Source of the DNA: Lysobacterales bacterium
Lineage (GTDB): Bacteria; Pseudomonadota; Gammaproteobacteria; Xanthomonadales; Xanthomonadaceae
Direction: 5' to 3'
DNA length: 64,000 bases
Assembly (NCBI GenBank): GCA_016718605.1
Contig: JADKCY010000002.1
Coordinates: forward strand, 1,676,501-1,740,500
Of the stretch, positions 34,282 to 41,885 are shown one piece after another. Each line of letters starts with the position of its first letter. The first letter of the stretch is position 1. A program made the translations under genes and the position numbers. The notes under the pieces were generated by a model. The model saw nothing but the letters and a program-made list of their open reading frames with translations, had not been told where the DNA came from and searched no databases.

Positions 34282-34866
34282 CTAGGTCGGTCGGACCACC
34301 GCGAGTTCGCGAGCGTCCGGACCCCAACTCGGTGCTGCCGCAATCGCCGCGATCACCTGTTCCGGCTCGGCCACCAATTGCCACATCGCCGCGTGCTCGG
34401 AGTTCATGAAGCGCTGCTGGATCACTTGCTGCATGAAGGCTTGCAAGGGCGCGTAGAAGTCCCGCGTGTTGAGCAACAGGATCGGATTGAAGTACAGCCC
34501 AAGCCGCTTCAAGGTGATTGCCTCGAACAGCTCCTCCAACGTGCCGCAGCCGCCCGGCAAGGCCACCACGGCGTCGGAGTCGGTGAGCAAGCGATGCTTG
34601 CGCTCGCGCATGTCCTCCACCAGCTCCAAGCGCGTCAGTCCGGGATGGCCCCACTCCAGATCCGCCATGAAGCGCGGCAGGATGCCGATCACCTCGCCGC
34701 CTTCGGATAGCGCCCCGTTCGCCACCGCACCCATCGAACCGGCCGAGCCGCCGCCGTAGACCAAGGTCGCGCCCGCTCGCGCGATGTGCTGACCCACGGC
34801 ATACGCGGCGGCGTGGTAGGCCGGATCACACTGGCCGCTGGAGGCGGCATAGACACAGATACGCAT
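34282..34866 (-). CDS. LOG family protein (TIGR00730; nucleoside 5'-monophosphate phosphoribohydrolase-like)
   Basis: 194 aa. Rossmann-like fold; signature residues in LVYGGGSAGSMG (35-46), RERKHRLL (87-94) and the catalytic PGGCGTLEE (104-112). Family members split N6-modified AMP or AMP to a base and ribose 5-phosphate; in bacteria both nucleotide-pool cleanup and cytokinin release have been reported, so the substrate cannot be fixed from sequence. Divergent from the following oxidoreductase. Confidence 0.92.
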   Translation of the reverse strand: MRICVYAASSGQCDPAYHAAAYAVGQHIARAGATLVYGGGSAGSMGAVANGALSEGGEVIGILPRFMADLEWGHPGLTRLELVEDMRERKHRLLTDSDAVVALPGGCGTLEELFEAITLKRLGLYFNPILLLNTRDFYAPLQAFMQQVIQQRFMNSEHAAMWQLVAEPEQVIAAIAAAPSWGPDARELAVVRPT

Positions 34867-34954
34867 GCGACAAATCCGTTGATGGGCGAATCCGCAAGCC
34901 TAGCGCGCACCCGCGCTCGATACACTGTCGGCTAGCCATTACGGAGTCATTGCC

Positions 34955-35818
34955 ATGTCACAACCCCGCTGCGGATTCATCGGACTCGGTGCCATGGGAC
35001 GCCCGATGGCCGGACATCTGGCCGCGCGCGACCTGCTCGCCGTGGTGGGCAATCGCAGTGTCGAAAAGGCAGATGCCTTGGCCGCAGAACTCAAGGTTCG
35101 TGCCGCCCACAACGCCAGCGACTTCGCCGACTGCGATGTGGTGGCCCTGTGCGTGACGGCCGATGAAGACGTGCTCGCCAATGTCGATGCCTTGGCCGCC
35201 GTCATGCAGCCCGGCAGCGTCGTCGTCGACCACAGCACCGTCTCCAGCGCGACCGCACAAACCGCGGCGGCGCGCCTGGCCGCCAACGGCATCGGCTTTC
35301 TGGATGCGCCGGTTTCCGGCGGCGTCGAAGGCGCCATCAACGGCAAGCTGTCGATCATGGTCGGCGGCAATGCGACCGATCTCGCCAAGGCCCAAGCGGC
35401 ACTGCAGGCTTACGGCCTGCGCATCACCCACATGGGCGAGGTCGGTGCCGGACAGGCCACCAAGGCAGTCAACCAGGTGCTGGTCGCAGGCATCGCCCAC
35501 GCCGTCAGCGAAGGTTTGGCGCTGGGCGAAAAACTCGGCCTCGATCCCGAACGTCTGTTGCCCACGCTCGGCGCCGGCGCGGCGGGAAGCTGGTTTCTGG
35601 AAAAACGCGGCCCGACGATGCTGCGCGACGAGTTCAAAGTCGGCTTCAAACTCGCCCTGCTGCACAAGGATCTGAAGATCGTCGACGCCATGGCCCAAGC
35701 CGCCGGCACCCGGCGCGACATCATCCAGAAATCCCTCACCGACTACGCCCAACTAATGGCCGAAGGCTACGGCGACGACGACATTTCGGCCTTGATCCGC
35801 TTGAAGCGGCGCGGGTGA
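34955..35818 (+). CDS. NAD(P)-dependent 3-hydroxyisobutyrate dehydrogenase-family oxidoreductase
   Basis: 287 aa beta-hydroxyacid dehydrogenase. Dinucleotide motif GFIGLGAMGRPMAGHL (residues 7-22), substrate loop FLDAPVSGGVEGA (115-127), catalytic Lys170 in GAGQATKAVNQ, and cofactor-binding HKDLKI near the C-terminus. The family covers 3-hydroxyisobutyrate, tartronate semialdehyde and succinic semialdehyde reductases; context does not decide between them. A small membrane protein gene follows after 52 bp. Confidence 0.92.
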   Translation: MSQPRCGFIGLGAMGRPMAGHLAARDLLAVVGNRSVEKADALAAELKVRAAHNASDFADCDVVALCVTADEDVLANVDALAAVMQPGSVVVDHSTVSSATAQTAAARLAANGIGFLDAPVSGGVEGAINGKLSIMVGGNATDLAKAQAALQAYGLRITHMGEVGAGQATKAVNQVLVAGIAHAVSEGLALGEKLGLDPERLLPTLGAGAAGSWFLEKRGPTMLRDEFKVGFKLALLHKDLKIVDAMAQAAGTRRDIIQKSLTDYAQLMAEGYGDDDISALIRLKRRG

Positions 35819-35870
35819 GTTCAAAGTTTCTGACGCCTGCGGCGGAACAACTTCGAGGAAGGGGCTCCCG

Positions 35871-36170
35871 ATGCGCGCAGAGATCGCGACCACCCGATAC
35901 GTGATGGGGCGAAAGCGCGCTGTCGTCGTTTCCCGATTTGGGGCACTGGTGATTCTGCTGGCGGCGGTTCTAATCGTTGCTTCAATCGCCAAGAACTATC
36001 CAGGAAACGCGCAAACCTTGCTATCGATCGGAATCGGGCTGCTGTTGATCCTGTTCGGACAAGTGGCCACCGCCGTTTTCGACATGGCGGATCATGTTCT
36101 CGGCAACCGTGCGCCGGGGAATGCTTTCTCGAATGCCGAACGCGATTCGGCGTCGGCAGGTAAGGGATGA
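35871..36170 (+). CDS. Small two-helix membrane protein, unknown
   Basis: 99 aa. Two hydrophobic segments (VVVSRFGALVILLAAVLIVA and LLSIGIGLLLILFGQVATAVF, about residues 18-40 and 48-69) with a short polar C-terminus. A good GAGGAAGGGG ribosome-binding site precedes the ATG. It overlaps the next gene by 4 nt (ATGA), so the two encode partners or parts of one function. No family recognised. Confidence 0.62.
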   Translation: MRAEIATTRYVMGRKRAVVVSRFGALVILLAAVLIVASIAKNYPGNAQTLLSIGIGLLLILFGQVATAVFDMADHVLGNRAPGNAFSNAERDSASAGKG

Positions 36171-36508
36171 GACCGACCGTGCGCCGGACCGTTGAGAATT
36201 TTCCTTGGGCGACGCTGTCTTGGCTGCCAGCGTCGATTCTGCTGTTGTTCCTCGGGATGGTCTGGCGACTCGATGCGGCGCGCTTCACGCCGACCGCGCT
36301 GACGGATGCCATCGCGAAGTTCGGACTGGTTCTGGCAGGCCTGCTCTGCGCCAGCGCGGTGCTGGCCGTGCTAGGCATCTACTGGGCTGGCCATGCCATC
36401 CGTCAAGCAGATGCGCGCCCACGCCTTCGCCACTGGCTGGCGATTGGCTACGGCGTGCTGCATGTGCTGCTGGTGCTCGCGCTGTACATCGCTCGCACCG
36501 TACGGTGA
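36167..36508 (+). CDS. Small three-helix membrane protein, unknown
   Basis: 113 aa, translationally coupled to the previous gene. Hydrophobic helices at about residues 15-33 (ATLSWLPASILLLFLGMVW), 48-72 (FGLVLAGLLCASAVLAVLGIYW) and 88-107 (WLAIGYGVLHVLLVLALYIA). C-terminus basic. No recognised family. The 240 bases after it hold only a terminator for the opposing gene. Confidence 0.62.
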   Translation: MRPTVRRTVENFPWATLSWLPASILLLFLGMVWRLDAARFTPTALTDAIAKFGLVLAGLLCASAVLAVLGIYWAGHAIRQADARPRLRHWLAIGYGVLHVLLVLALYIARTVR

Positions 36509-36665
36509 GGCTATGCATCCCGGTCACAGTGATCAGGCGGCGTTGCACCGAAGCGTCAGGCAGGACACTTCGCTAATTCGATGGGTGGCGTGCGAGGTCG
36601 TTGAGCCTTGCGACTACCCGATCAGCGCGTGAATCGCCGCTGCCTCTTTCGCCAAAGCCCAAAAT

Positions 36666-36695
36666 ACGCGCGGCCATCCGAAGATGGCCGCGCGT
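36666..36695 (-). terminator. Strong terminator hairpin downstream of the DUF3011 gene
   Basis: 13-bp perfect stem around a 4-base loop, which on the minus strand is the very stable C(TTCG)G tetraloop, followed by TATTTTGGG. It serves the minus-strand DUF3011/EF-hand operon; T-richness is absent on the plus side. Confidence 0.8.
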
Positions 36696-36752
36696 GCCGC
36701 ACCAATCAATACGCGCTAACCCGTCGTGTGGGCGCGGTCAGTGACTGTTGGG

Positions 36753-37367
36753 TCAATAGACCGAAAACACGGCGCGACAACCGTCTTGAACCCAGATTCC
36801 GCTGTTGTCCCAGCCCCAGTTGTCGCCGTAGCGGCACTGGGTGCGCGACAGCTGCTGATCGAGGTCGACACTGGCATGGCGAAGGTTGACGTAGCAATAG
36901 TGCTGGCGGTTGTCCTGTGATTCGCAGGTGATTCGCTGCGATGGGCCGAAGCCGCTGTGGTAATCGCCGGGGCGGTAGTCGTAGCGGTCCCGATCGCGAT
37001 CGTTGTCATGGTCGTGATGGGCGGCAATGGCCGCCGCACCGATCAATCCGATGGCCAATGCGGCCGCCGCTTTGGAGTCACGATCACTGCCATGACCCGA
37101 ACGGTAGTCACCGATATCAAACTGCGCACGGCAACCGTTTGAAACCCAGATGCCGCGATTGTCGTAACCCCAGGTGCTGCCTTGGCGGCAGCTTGCGCGA
37201 CTGTACTGGGTGGAAAGGCTGACGCCATTGCGTGTGTCGGCTGGGCAGTGCTGGGTCATGCGGTCTTGGGACTCGCACACGATGCTGCGTGCAAATGTCG
37301 CGCTGCTGATGGTGCTGAGCAGCAGGCCAGAGGCAAGAACAACCAAGGGTTTAGCGTGGATATGCAT
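36753..37367 (-). CDS. Secreted DUF3011 protein with two repeats
   Basis: 204 aa. Signal peptide residues 1-26 (…SSATFARS). Two DUF3011 modules: residues about 27-72 (IVCESQDRMTQHCP through WGYDNRGIWVSNGCRAQF) and about 145-203 (ITCESQDNRQHYCYV through WGWDNSGIWVQDGCRAVF), each with four Cys in the order CES-x-C-x-C-x-C that probably form disulfides. Between them lie a short hydrophobic stretch (AAALAIGLIGAAAIAAHH) and an Asp/Arg/His-rich linker (DHDNDRDRDRYDYR). Function unknown. GGAGAA lies 6 nt before the ATG at 37367. It follows the EF-hand gene after 17 bp. Confidence 0.85.
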   Translation of the reverse strand: MHIHAKPLVVLASGLLLSTISSATFARSIVCESQDRMTQHCPADTRNGVSLSTQYSRASCRQGSTWGYDNRGIWVSNGCRAQFDIGDYRSGHGSDRDSKAAAALAIGLIGAAAIAAHHDHDNDRDRDRYDYRPGDYHSGFGPSQRITCESQDNRQHYCYVNLRHASVDLDQQLSRTQCRYGDNWGWDNSGIWVQDGCRAVFSVY

Positions 37368-37384
37368 AGACGTTCTCCGTGGAA

Positions 37385-37786
37385 TCAGGATTTCTTGCCA
37401 GACCACTCTTCGGCGGACAGTTCACCATCGCCATCTTTGTCGGCCTGTTTGAAGGCCTCGCTGACGGCGCTGGTAAAGGACTCCGCACTGACATTTCCAG
37501 GCTGCACGTCCTTGCCCTGTGCATCAACGGCGGGTGGGTGCTCCTGACCCGCGATGCGGCCATCCGAATTGGCATCCATGTGACCAAACACATTGACAAC
37601 GCGATTGCGGAATTCTTCCCAGCTGACTTTGCCATTGGCATCAAAGTCCGCTGCCTTGAATGCGGCATCAGCCGCATCGGCCAGCGCCTGATCGGCGGCA
37701 AGACTGGTGGCGCTGAGGGCACCCAAGGGAACCGCACAGCAGAGAGCAAAACGAGAGAGCCAGTGACGCGACACGGACTTGGACAT
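37385..37786 (-). CDS. Secreted EF-hand calcium-binding protein
   Basis: 133 aa from the ATG at 37786. Signal peptide (residues 1-31, ending SLAADQ). Three EF-hand loops are readable: DFDANGKVSWEE, DANSDGRIAGQE and DKDGDGELSAEE, with Asp at position 1 and Glu at position 12. Probably a periplasmic calcium sensor or buffer. Operonic with the DUF3011 gene downstream. Confidence 0.88.
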   Translation of the reverse strand: MSKSVSRHWLSRFALCCAVPLGALSATSLAADQALADAADAAFKAADFDANGKVSWEEFRNRVVNVFGHMDANSDGRIAGQEHPPAVDAQGKDVQPGNVSAESFTSAVSEAFKQADKDGDGELSAEEWSGKKS

Positions 37787-37987
37787 GGATGCACCTCGGT
37801 TGGGGTTTAGCGTGAACATCGTTCAACCAGCAGCAGGGTCGAGTCTGTCCGTTGCTTACCCAAGGCCCTGTCAGCAATTTACTGACGCGGGGATGCGTGC
37901 ATCACGGACAGATGGGCGCGTCATCCAGGCAGACGCTGTAGCTGCGCTGCGGCGCCCCTTTCCCAATCTTTCCTCCGAGGCCACCCC

Positions 37988-38485
37988 ATGAAGAACCTGA
38001 GCGCGCTTCTTTTGTCCATCGCACTGCCGATGACCGTCGCCGCCGCACCGACGGTCGTCACCTGCGAGTCACACGACAACAAGATGAACGAGTGCGAGAT
38101 GGATACGTCTGGTGTCGTGGTGGTGGAACGCCAACTCAGCCACACCCGTTGTGTGCAGGACCAGAACTGGGGATTGAATCGCCATTCGGTGTGGGTGAAA
38201 GACGGCTGCCGTGCGGTGTTCGCTTTGCAAGGTGCCAATCAGGATCGTTACGAAGAACCAGCGCCATCCGATGAAGACAGCGGCTATCAGAGTTCCGGCC
38301 ATGCACCCTCGGCGGCAGTTCGTGCCTGCAACGAGTTCGCGGATCAGGGCTATGACGGCACCATCGTTTCGCAGAATCCGATGAAGCCGGGCTGGTGGGA
38401 AATCGTCCTGCGCTATGAGGAATACCGCTACGTCTGCAACGTCAGCAGCAACGGCAAAGTGGACTCCTTCGACAAGCTCGACTGA
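37988..38485 (+). CDS. Secreted DUF3011-related protein
   Basis: 165 aa. Signal peptide residues 1-20 (ALPMTVAAA). One DUF3011 module (VTCESHDNKMNECEM through WGLNRHSVWVKDGCRAVF) followed by a different C-terminal domain (RACNEFADQGYDGTIVSQNP, then GWWEIVLRYEEYRYVCNV) with two more Cys. Divergent from the EF-hand/DUF3011 pair, so three related secreted genes form a small cluster. Role unknown. Confidence 0.83.
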   Translation: MKNLSALLLSIALPMTVAAAPTVVTCESHDNKMNECEMDTSGVVVVERQLSHTRCVQDQNWGLNRHSVWVKDGCRAVFALQGANQDRYEEPAPSDEDSGYQSSGHAPSAAVRACNEFADQGYDGTIVSQNPMKPGWWEIVLRYEEYRYVCNVSSNGKVDSFDKLD

Positions 38486-38522
38486 GCGAGATCTTGCCAA
38501 TTCGCTCCAATCCAAAGGTCTT

Positions 38523-38562
38523 GTCGCCGCGCTGTGGTGTCAGCGCGGCGACAGCGTTTTTT
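38523..38562 (+). terminator. Intrinsic terminator ending 12 nt before the metalloprotease gene
   Basis: 12-bp perfect stem GTCGCCGCGCTG / CAGCGCGGCGAC, 6-base loop, then AGCG and TTTTTT (38557-38562). It ends the DUF3011 transcript but sits so close to the next start codon that it may also attenuate that gene. Confidence 0.88.
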
Positions 38563-38574
38563 ACGAGGTGGAAT

Positions 38575-41091
38575 ATGGCGAGTCGTTCGGTGTGGAAAAT
38601 GTGCGTGCTGCTGTTGGGTTGTGGGATTGGCTGGCACGGCTATGCCGCGGAAGCACGTGATCCAGCAACACCGGCGGCCTTTGACAGGCTGATTGGTGAC
38701 GCGAAAGCCACTGGCGATGGTCCATTGCGCGCCTATGCTGGCAAGCAGCAAACCCTGTTGTCGCTGCCGACCGCCCTCGAGGGTCGACTGTTGTTCTGGT
38801 ATGTCGAGGCGGCTCGCTTTCCTGAGTCTGCGGTGGCCACACTGGGTAACGAAGTGGCAGGTGCCGTTGTCGTGCTGGAACAGCATGGCGATCGTCTGAT
38901 GGTGCGCGATCGCAGCCCGGCCTTCCAAAAGCGTTCCGGCAGCGGTGTTCCCCGCGCGGAGTCGATTGACATCGACGAGCGTCGAAGCAGTGCGGCGATT
39001 GATACCGCAATCGATGGTGTGGCACTCGGTCCAATTATCGCCGTGTTCCCCATTCTGGCGGAGGCCGAAGGACGCTGGCTGATTGATTTGACCGCGACAT
39101 TTTCGAATGACATCGACGGGCTGACTGCGACCAACCACATTCTGCAATCCGGATTGGTACCCGCTCCGATTGGACTGACCGTCGATCCGACGAGATCCCT
39201 CATCTCCGACATCGATGCCTATCCGACCAATCTGCATATCCGCACGCAACTGACCTTTCGGGGTGCCGATCCGGCGGCACCCGCCGCAGGCTTCAAGCCG
39301 ATCACCATCGAACTGGGGCATTCATTGGTGCTGCTGCCGGAGAAGCCCATGGCGGCACGTCGATACGACGATCGAGTCGGCTTCATCCCGACGCAATTCG
39401 CCGAGTTCGAGACGGCGGACGGCAAGGCGGTCTCCAATGACATCCTGCATGGCGTGATCAGGCGGCATCGGCTGGAGAAGCGTGATCCGGTCGCTGCGGT
39501 CAGCGAGCCGATCAAGCCGATCGTGTTCTATGTTGGACCCGGCGTGCCTGACCGCTGGCGGCCCTATATCAAAGCGGGCGTGGAAATGTGGCAGCCTGCG
39601 TTCGAGAAGGCGGGCTATCGCAACGCCATCCTCGCAATGGACGCACCGACCCCGGAGCAAGACCCTGAGTGGAGTCCTGAAGACGCGCGCTACAACGTGA
39701 TCCGTTGGCTGCCACAGCCTTTCGTCAATGCGATGGGGCCGAGTGTCTCCGACCCACGCTCGGGCGAAATTCTGTTCGCCCACGTCATGATCTGGCCTCA
39801 GGTACTGGACTACTTCTCCAACTACTACTGGCTGATGGCCTACGGCATTGAGCCCGATATCAAGGGTCTGCCGCTCAGCGAGGCCAAGCAAGGCCAACTG
39901 TTGCAGTACATCGTGGCGCATGAAGTGGGGCATTCGATCGGTTTGCGGCACAACCATCTTGCCTCCACGGCTTACTCCGTTGCCGATCTGCGCAATCCCT
40001 CGTTCGCCAACGTGCGTGGCTCCAACGCGTCGATCATGGCCTATGGCCGCATGAATCAGGCCGCCCAGCCCGGCGATGGTGTCACGCGCGTGCTGCCGAT
40101 CATTGGCCCCTATGATGAGTTCGCCATCCAGTGGGGCTATGGCACGCATGGCGACACCCCCGAGGCCGAGCAAGCCGAATTGACGCGCTTGGCAGCGGCG
40201 TCGGTCAACGACCCCCTGCTGCGTTGGGGTGCAGGCGAAGATGGGGTAGAGGATCGTTGGGCATTCGATCCTCGCGTGCTGAGGGAAAACGTGGGAGCCG
40301 AGCGGATCGAAGCGACCCGGCTCGGATTGCGCAAGATCGGCTTGGGTGTCGATGCGCTGCCAACCGAGGCGCCGCAACTCGTTGACTTCCGTGCCACTTA
40401 TGACTTGGCAATCGGTCAGTTCGATACGTTCCTGAGCAGCGTGCTGAAACTGTTGGGCGGTCAACTCACCGGCGCCGCCGGAGACGGTCGACCGCAATTT
40501 GTTCCTGCCACGGAACAACGCGCGGCAGTGGCTTTCCTGCTGGACGAAGGTCCACGGATGGCGGACGTGTTCTTGAAGCCGGAGATCGTGGCGCGCGGTG
40601 AGCCATTCGCTGGCGATCGTCTGGTCGATACCCGGCGTGCCCGCTACGTGCGGGAATTACTCTCTGGCCCACTGCTGGCAAGGGTACAGACCCAGCATCA
40701 GATCGACCCGACCCAGTTCGGTGTGTCCGACCTGATCACCGAAGTCACCGCGCACGTCTGGCGTGATCTGGATGATCTGCCGAACTGGCGACGATTGCAG
40801 CAGAGTGGTTGGCTGGACATGGTCGAGGCGGCCGTGCATCCCACGCCCGATCCAATGGCGGCGGCGAAGGCGGCCGAACTTCTGGCGCAGCGTTACTCGC
40901 AGGGCTATGTCGTCAACCAACTCGCCCGCAACGCGGACAGCATGTTGCCTGGCTATGCGCTGGAGACCTTGCCTGGTCTGGCGACGCGCTTGCGCCAAGC
41001 GGCACGCAAGCCTCGAGATGAGGAGTCGCGGGCGCATTTGCTGGCGATGGCGCGGCGGATGGATCTCATTCTGAAACCGGCGACGCCCTGA
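38575..41091 (+). CDS. Large secreted zinc metalloprotease (DUF5117/DUF4953-like)
   Basis: 838 aa. N-terminal signal sequence, either type I (after GYAAEA) or a lipobox at LLLGC (Cys16). Zinc motif HEVGHSIGLRH (His449, Glu450, His453, His459) fits the metzincin HExxHxxGxxH pattern; the Met-turn could be ASIMAYGRM about 35 residues later. Sequence blocks before it (RYDDRVGFIPTQFAEF and IVFYVGPGVPDRWRPYIKAG, VEMWQPAFEKAGYRNAI) are typical of the zinc-dependent metalloprotease family with DUF5117 and DUF5118 parts. Probably periplasmic or outer-membrane exposed. Start chosen at 38575 because of GAGGTG 5 nt upstream. Confidence 0.88.
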   Translation: MASRSVWKMCVLLLGCGIGWHGYAAEARDPATPAAFDRLIGDAKATGDGPLRAYAGKQQTLLSLPTALEGRLLFWYVEAARFPESAVATLGNEVAGAVVVLEQHGDRLMVRDRSPAFQKRSGSGVPRAESIDIDERRSSAAIDTAIDGVALGPIIAVFPILAEAEGRWLIDLTATFSNDIDGLTATNHILQSGLVPAPIGLTVDPTRSLISDIDAYPTNLHIRTQLTFRGADPAAPAAGFKPITIELGHSLVLLPEKPMAARRYDDRVGFIPTQFAEFETADGKAVSNDILHGVIRRHRLEKRDPVAAVSEPIKPIVFYVGPGVPDRWRPYIKAGVEMWQPAFEKAGYRNAILAMDAPTPEQDPEWSPEDARYNVIRWLPQPFVNAMGPSVSDPRSGEILFAHVMIWPQVLDYFSNYYWLMAYGIEPDIKGLPLSEAKQGQLLQYIVAHEVGHSIGLRHNHLASTAYSVADLRNPSFANVRGSNASIMAYGRMNQAAQPGDGVTRVLPIIGPYDEFAIQWGYGTHGDTPEAEQAELTRLAAASVNDPLLRWGAGEDGVEDRWAFDPRVLRENVGAERIEATRLGLRKIGLGVDALPTEAPQLVDFRATYDLAIGQFDTFLSSVLKLLGGQLTGAAGDGRPQFVPATEQRAAVAFLLDEGPRMADVFLKPEIVARGEPFAGDRLVDTRRARYVRELLSGPLLARVQTQHQIDPTQFGVSDLITEVTAHVWRDLDDLPNWRRLQQSGWLDMVEAAVHPTPDPMAAAKAAELLAQRYSQGYVVNQLARNADSMLPGYALETLPGLATRLRQAARKPRDEESRAHLLAMARRMDLILKPATP

Positions 41092-41156
41092 GCAGGCGCC
41101 GCCTTGGGCGGCGCTCGCGCTTGACCGGCGTGCTTGACCCGGGGGAGGACCGCGTC

Positions 41157-41882
41157 ATGGCACTGAACGGGATGCTGTGGATAATGGAGCCCATGAATGG
41201 CTCCACCCTCGGCGCAGACCCTAGCCAGTTCCATCGATGGCAGATCATGATTGTGGACGACCATCCGATCGTCCGCATGGGCCTCGCTGCCCTGATTGAC
41301 GCCGAGCCCGACATGCGAGTGGTTGCCCAGGCCGAAGACGTTCAAGGTGCGCTGGAACTGTTGGGCCAGCACACCTTGGATCTGGTGATCATTGATCTGT
41401 CCCTGCGCGAGTCGAGTGGTTTGGATCTGCTGAAGGAAGTCGCGAAACGGCAAATGCGCGCCATCGTGGTGTCGATGCAGGACGCGCCCACCTGGGCAGA
41501 GCGCGCGCTTGCGGCGGGTGCGCGCGGATACGTGCACAAGAGCGAAGCCGGCCGGAATATCGTTCAGGCCATTCGCAAAGTGCGCCAAGGCCGTCTCTAC
41601 GTCAGTGACTCGGTCTCACAAGCCTTGCTGGAGCGCCGCCTCAGCAGTGGCCGCAACGAGGAAGAGCGCGATACTCCGCAAGTCGAACGCCTGACTGATC
41701 GCGAGCTGGAAGTGATGGTTCGCATTGGGCGCGGACTCACCACCACGCAGATCAGCGCCGAGCTGCAGGTCAGCCCCAAGACCGTGCAGACTTACCGCGA
41801 CCGCATCAAGCGTAAGCTGGCGTTGGACAATGCAGCCGAATTGTCGGCCGAAGCCACCCGCTGGGTCGTGCAACGCGGCTGA
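41157..41882 (+). CDS. LuxR/NarL-family response regulator
   Basis: 241 aa from the ATG at 41157 (GGGAGGA 8 nt upstream). Receiver domain residues about 29-145 with acidic pair Asp34/Asp35 and phospho-acceptor Asp80 (LVIIDLSLRESSG); the conserved Lys lies in YVHKSEAG. HTH LuxR domain residues about 178-235 (LTDRELEVMVRIGRGLTTTQ, then ISAELQVSPKTVQTYRDRI). Convergent with the sensor kinase gene, the stop codons being 3 nt apart, so they are the obvious cognate pair. Confidence 0.94.
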   Translation: MALNGMLWIMEPMNGSTLGADPSQFHRWQIMIVDDHPIVRMGLAALIDAEPDMRVVAQAEDVQGALELLGQHTLDLVIIDLSLRESSGLDLLKEVAKRQMRAIVVSMQDAPTWAERALAAGARGYVHKSEAGRNIVQAIRKVRQGRLYVSDSVSQALLERRLSSGRNEEERDTPQVERLTDRELEVMVRIGRGLTTTQISAELQVSPKTVQTYRDRIKRKLALDNAAELSAEATRWVVQRG

Positions 41883-41885
41883 CAT

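Noticed and set aside
41096..41114. GC-rich hairpin GCGCCGCC/GGCGGCGC after the metalloprotease as terminator
   Set aside because: 3-base loop and no T tract; it could be a weak structure only, so it is not listed as a terminator.
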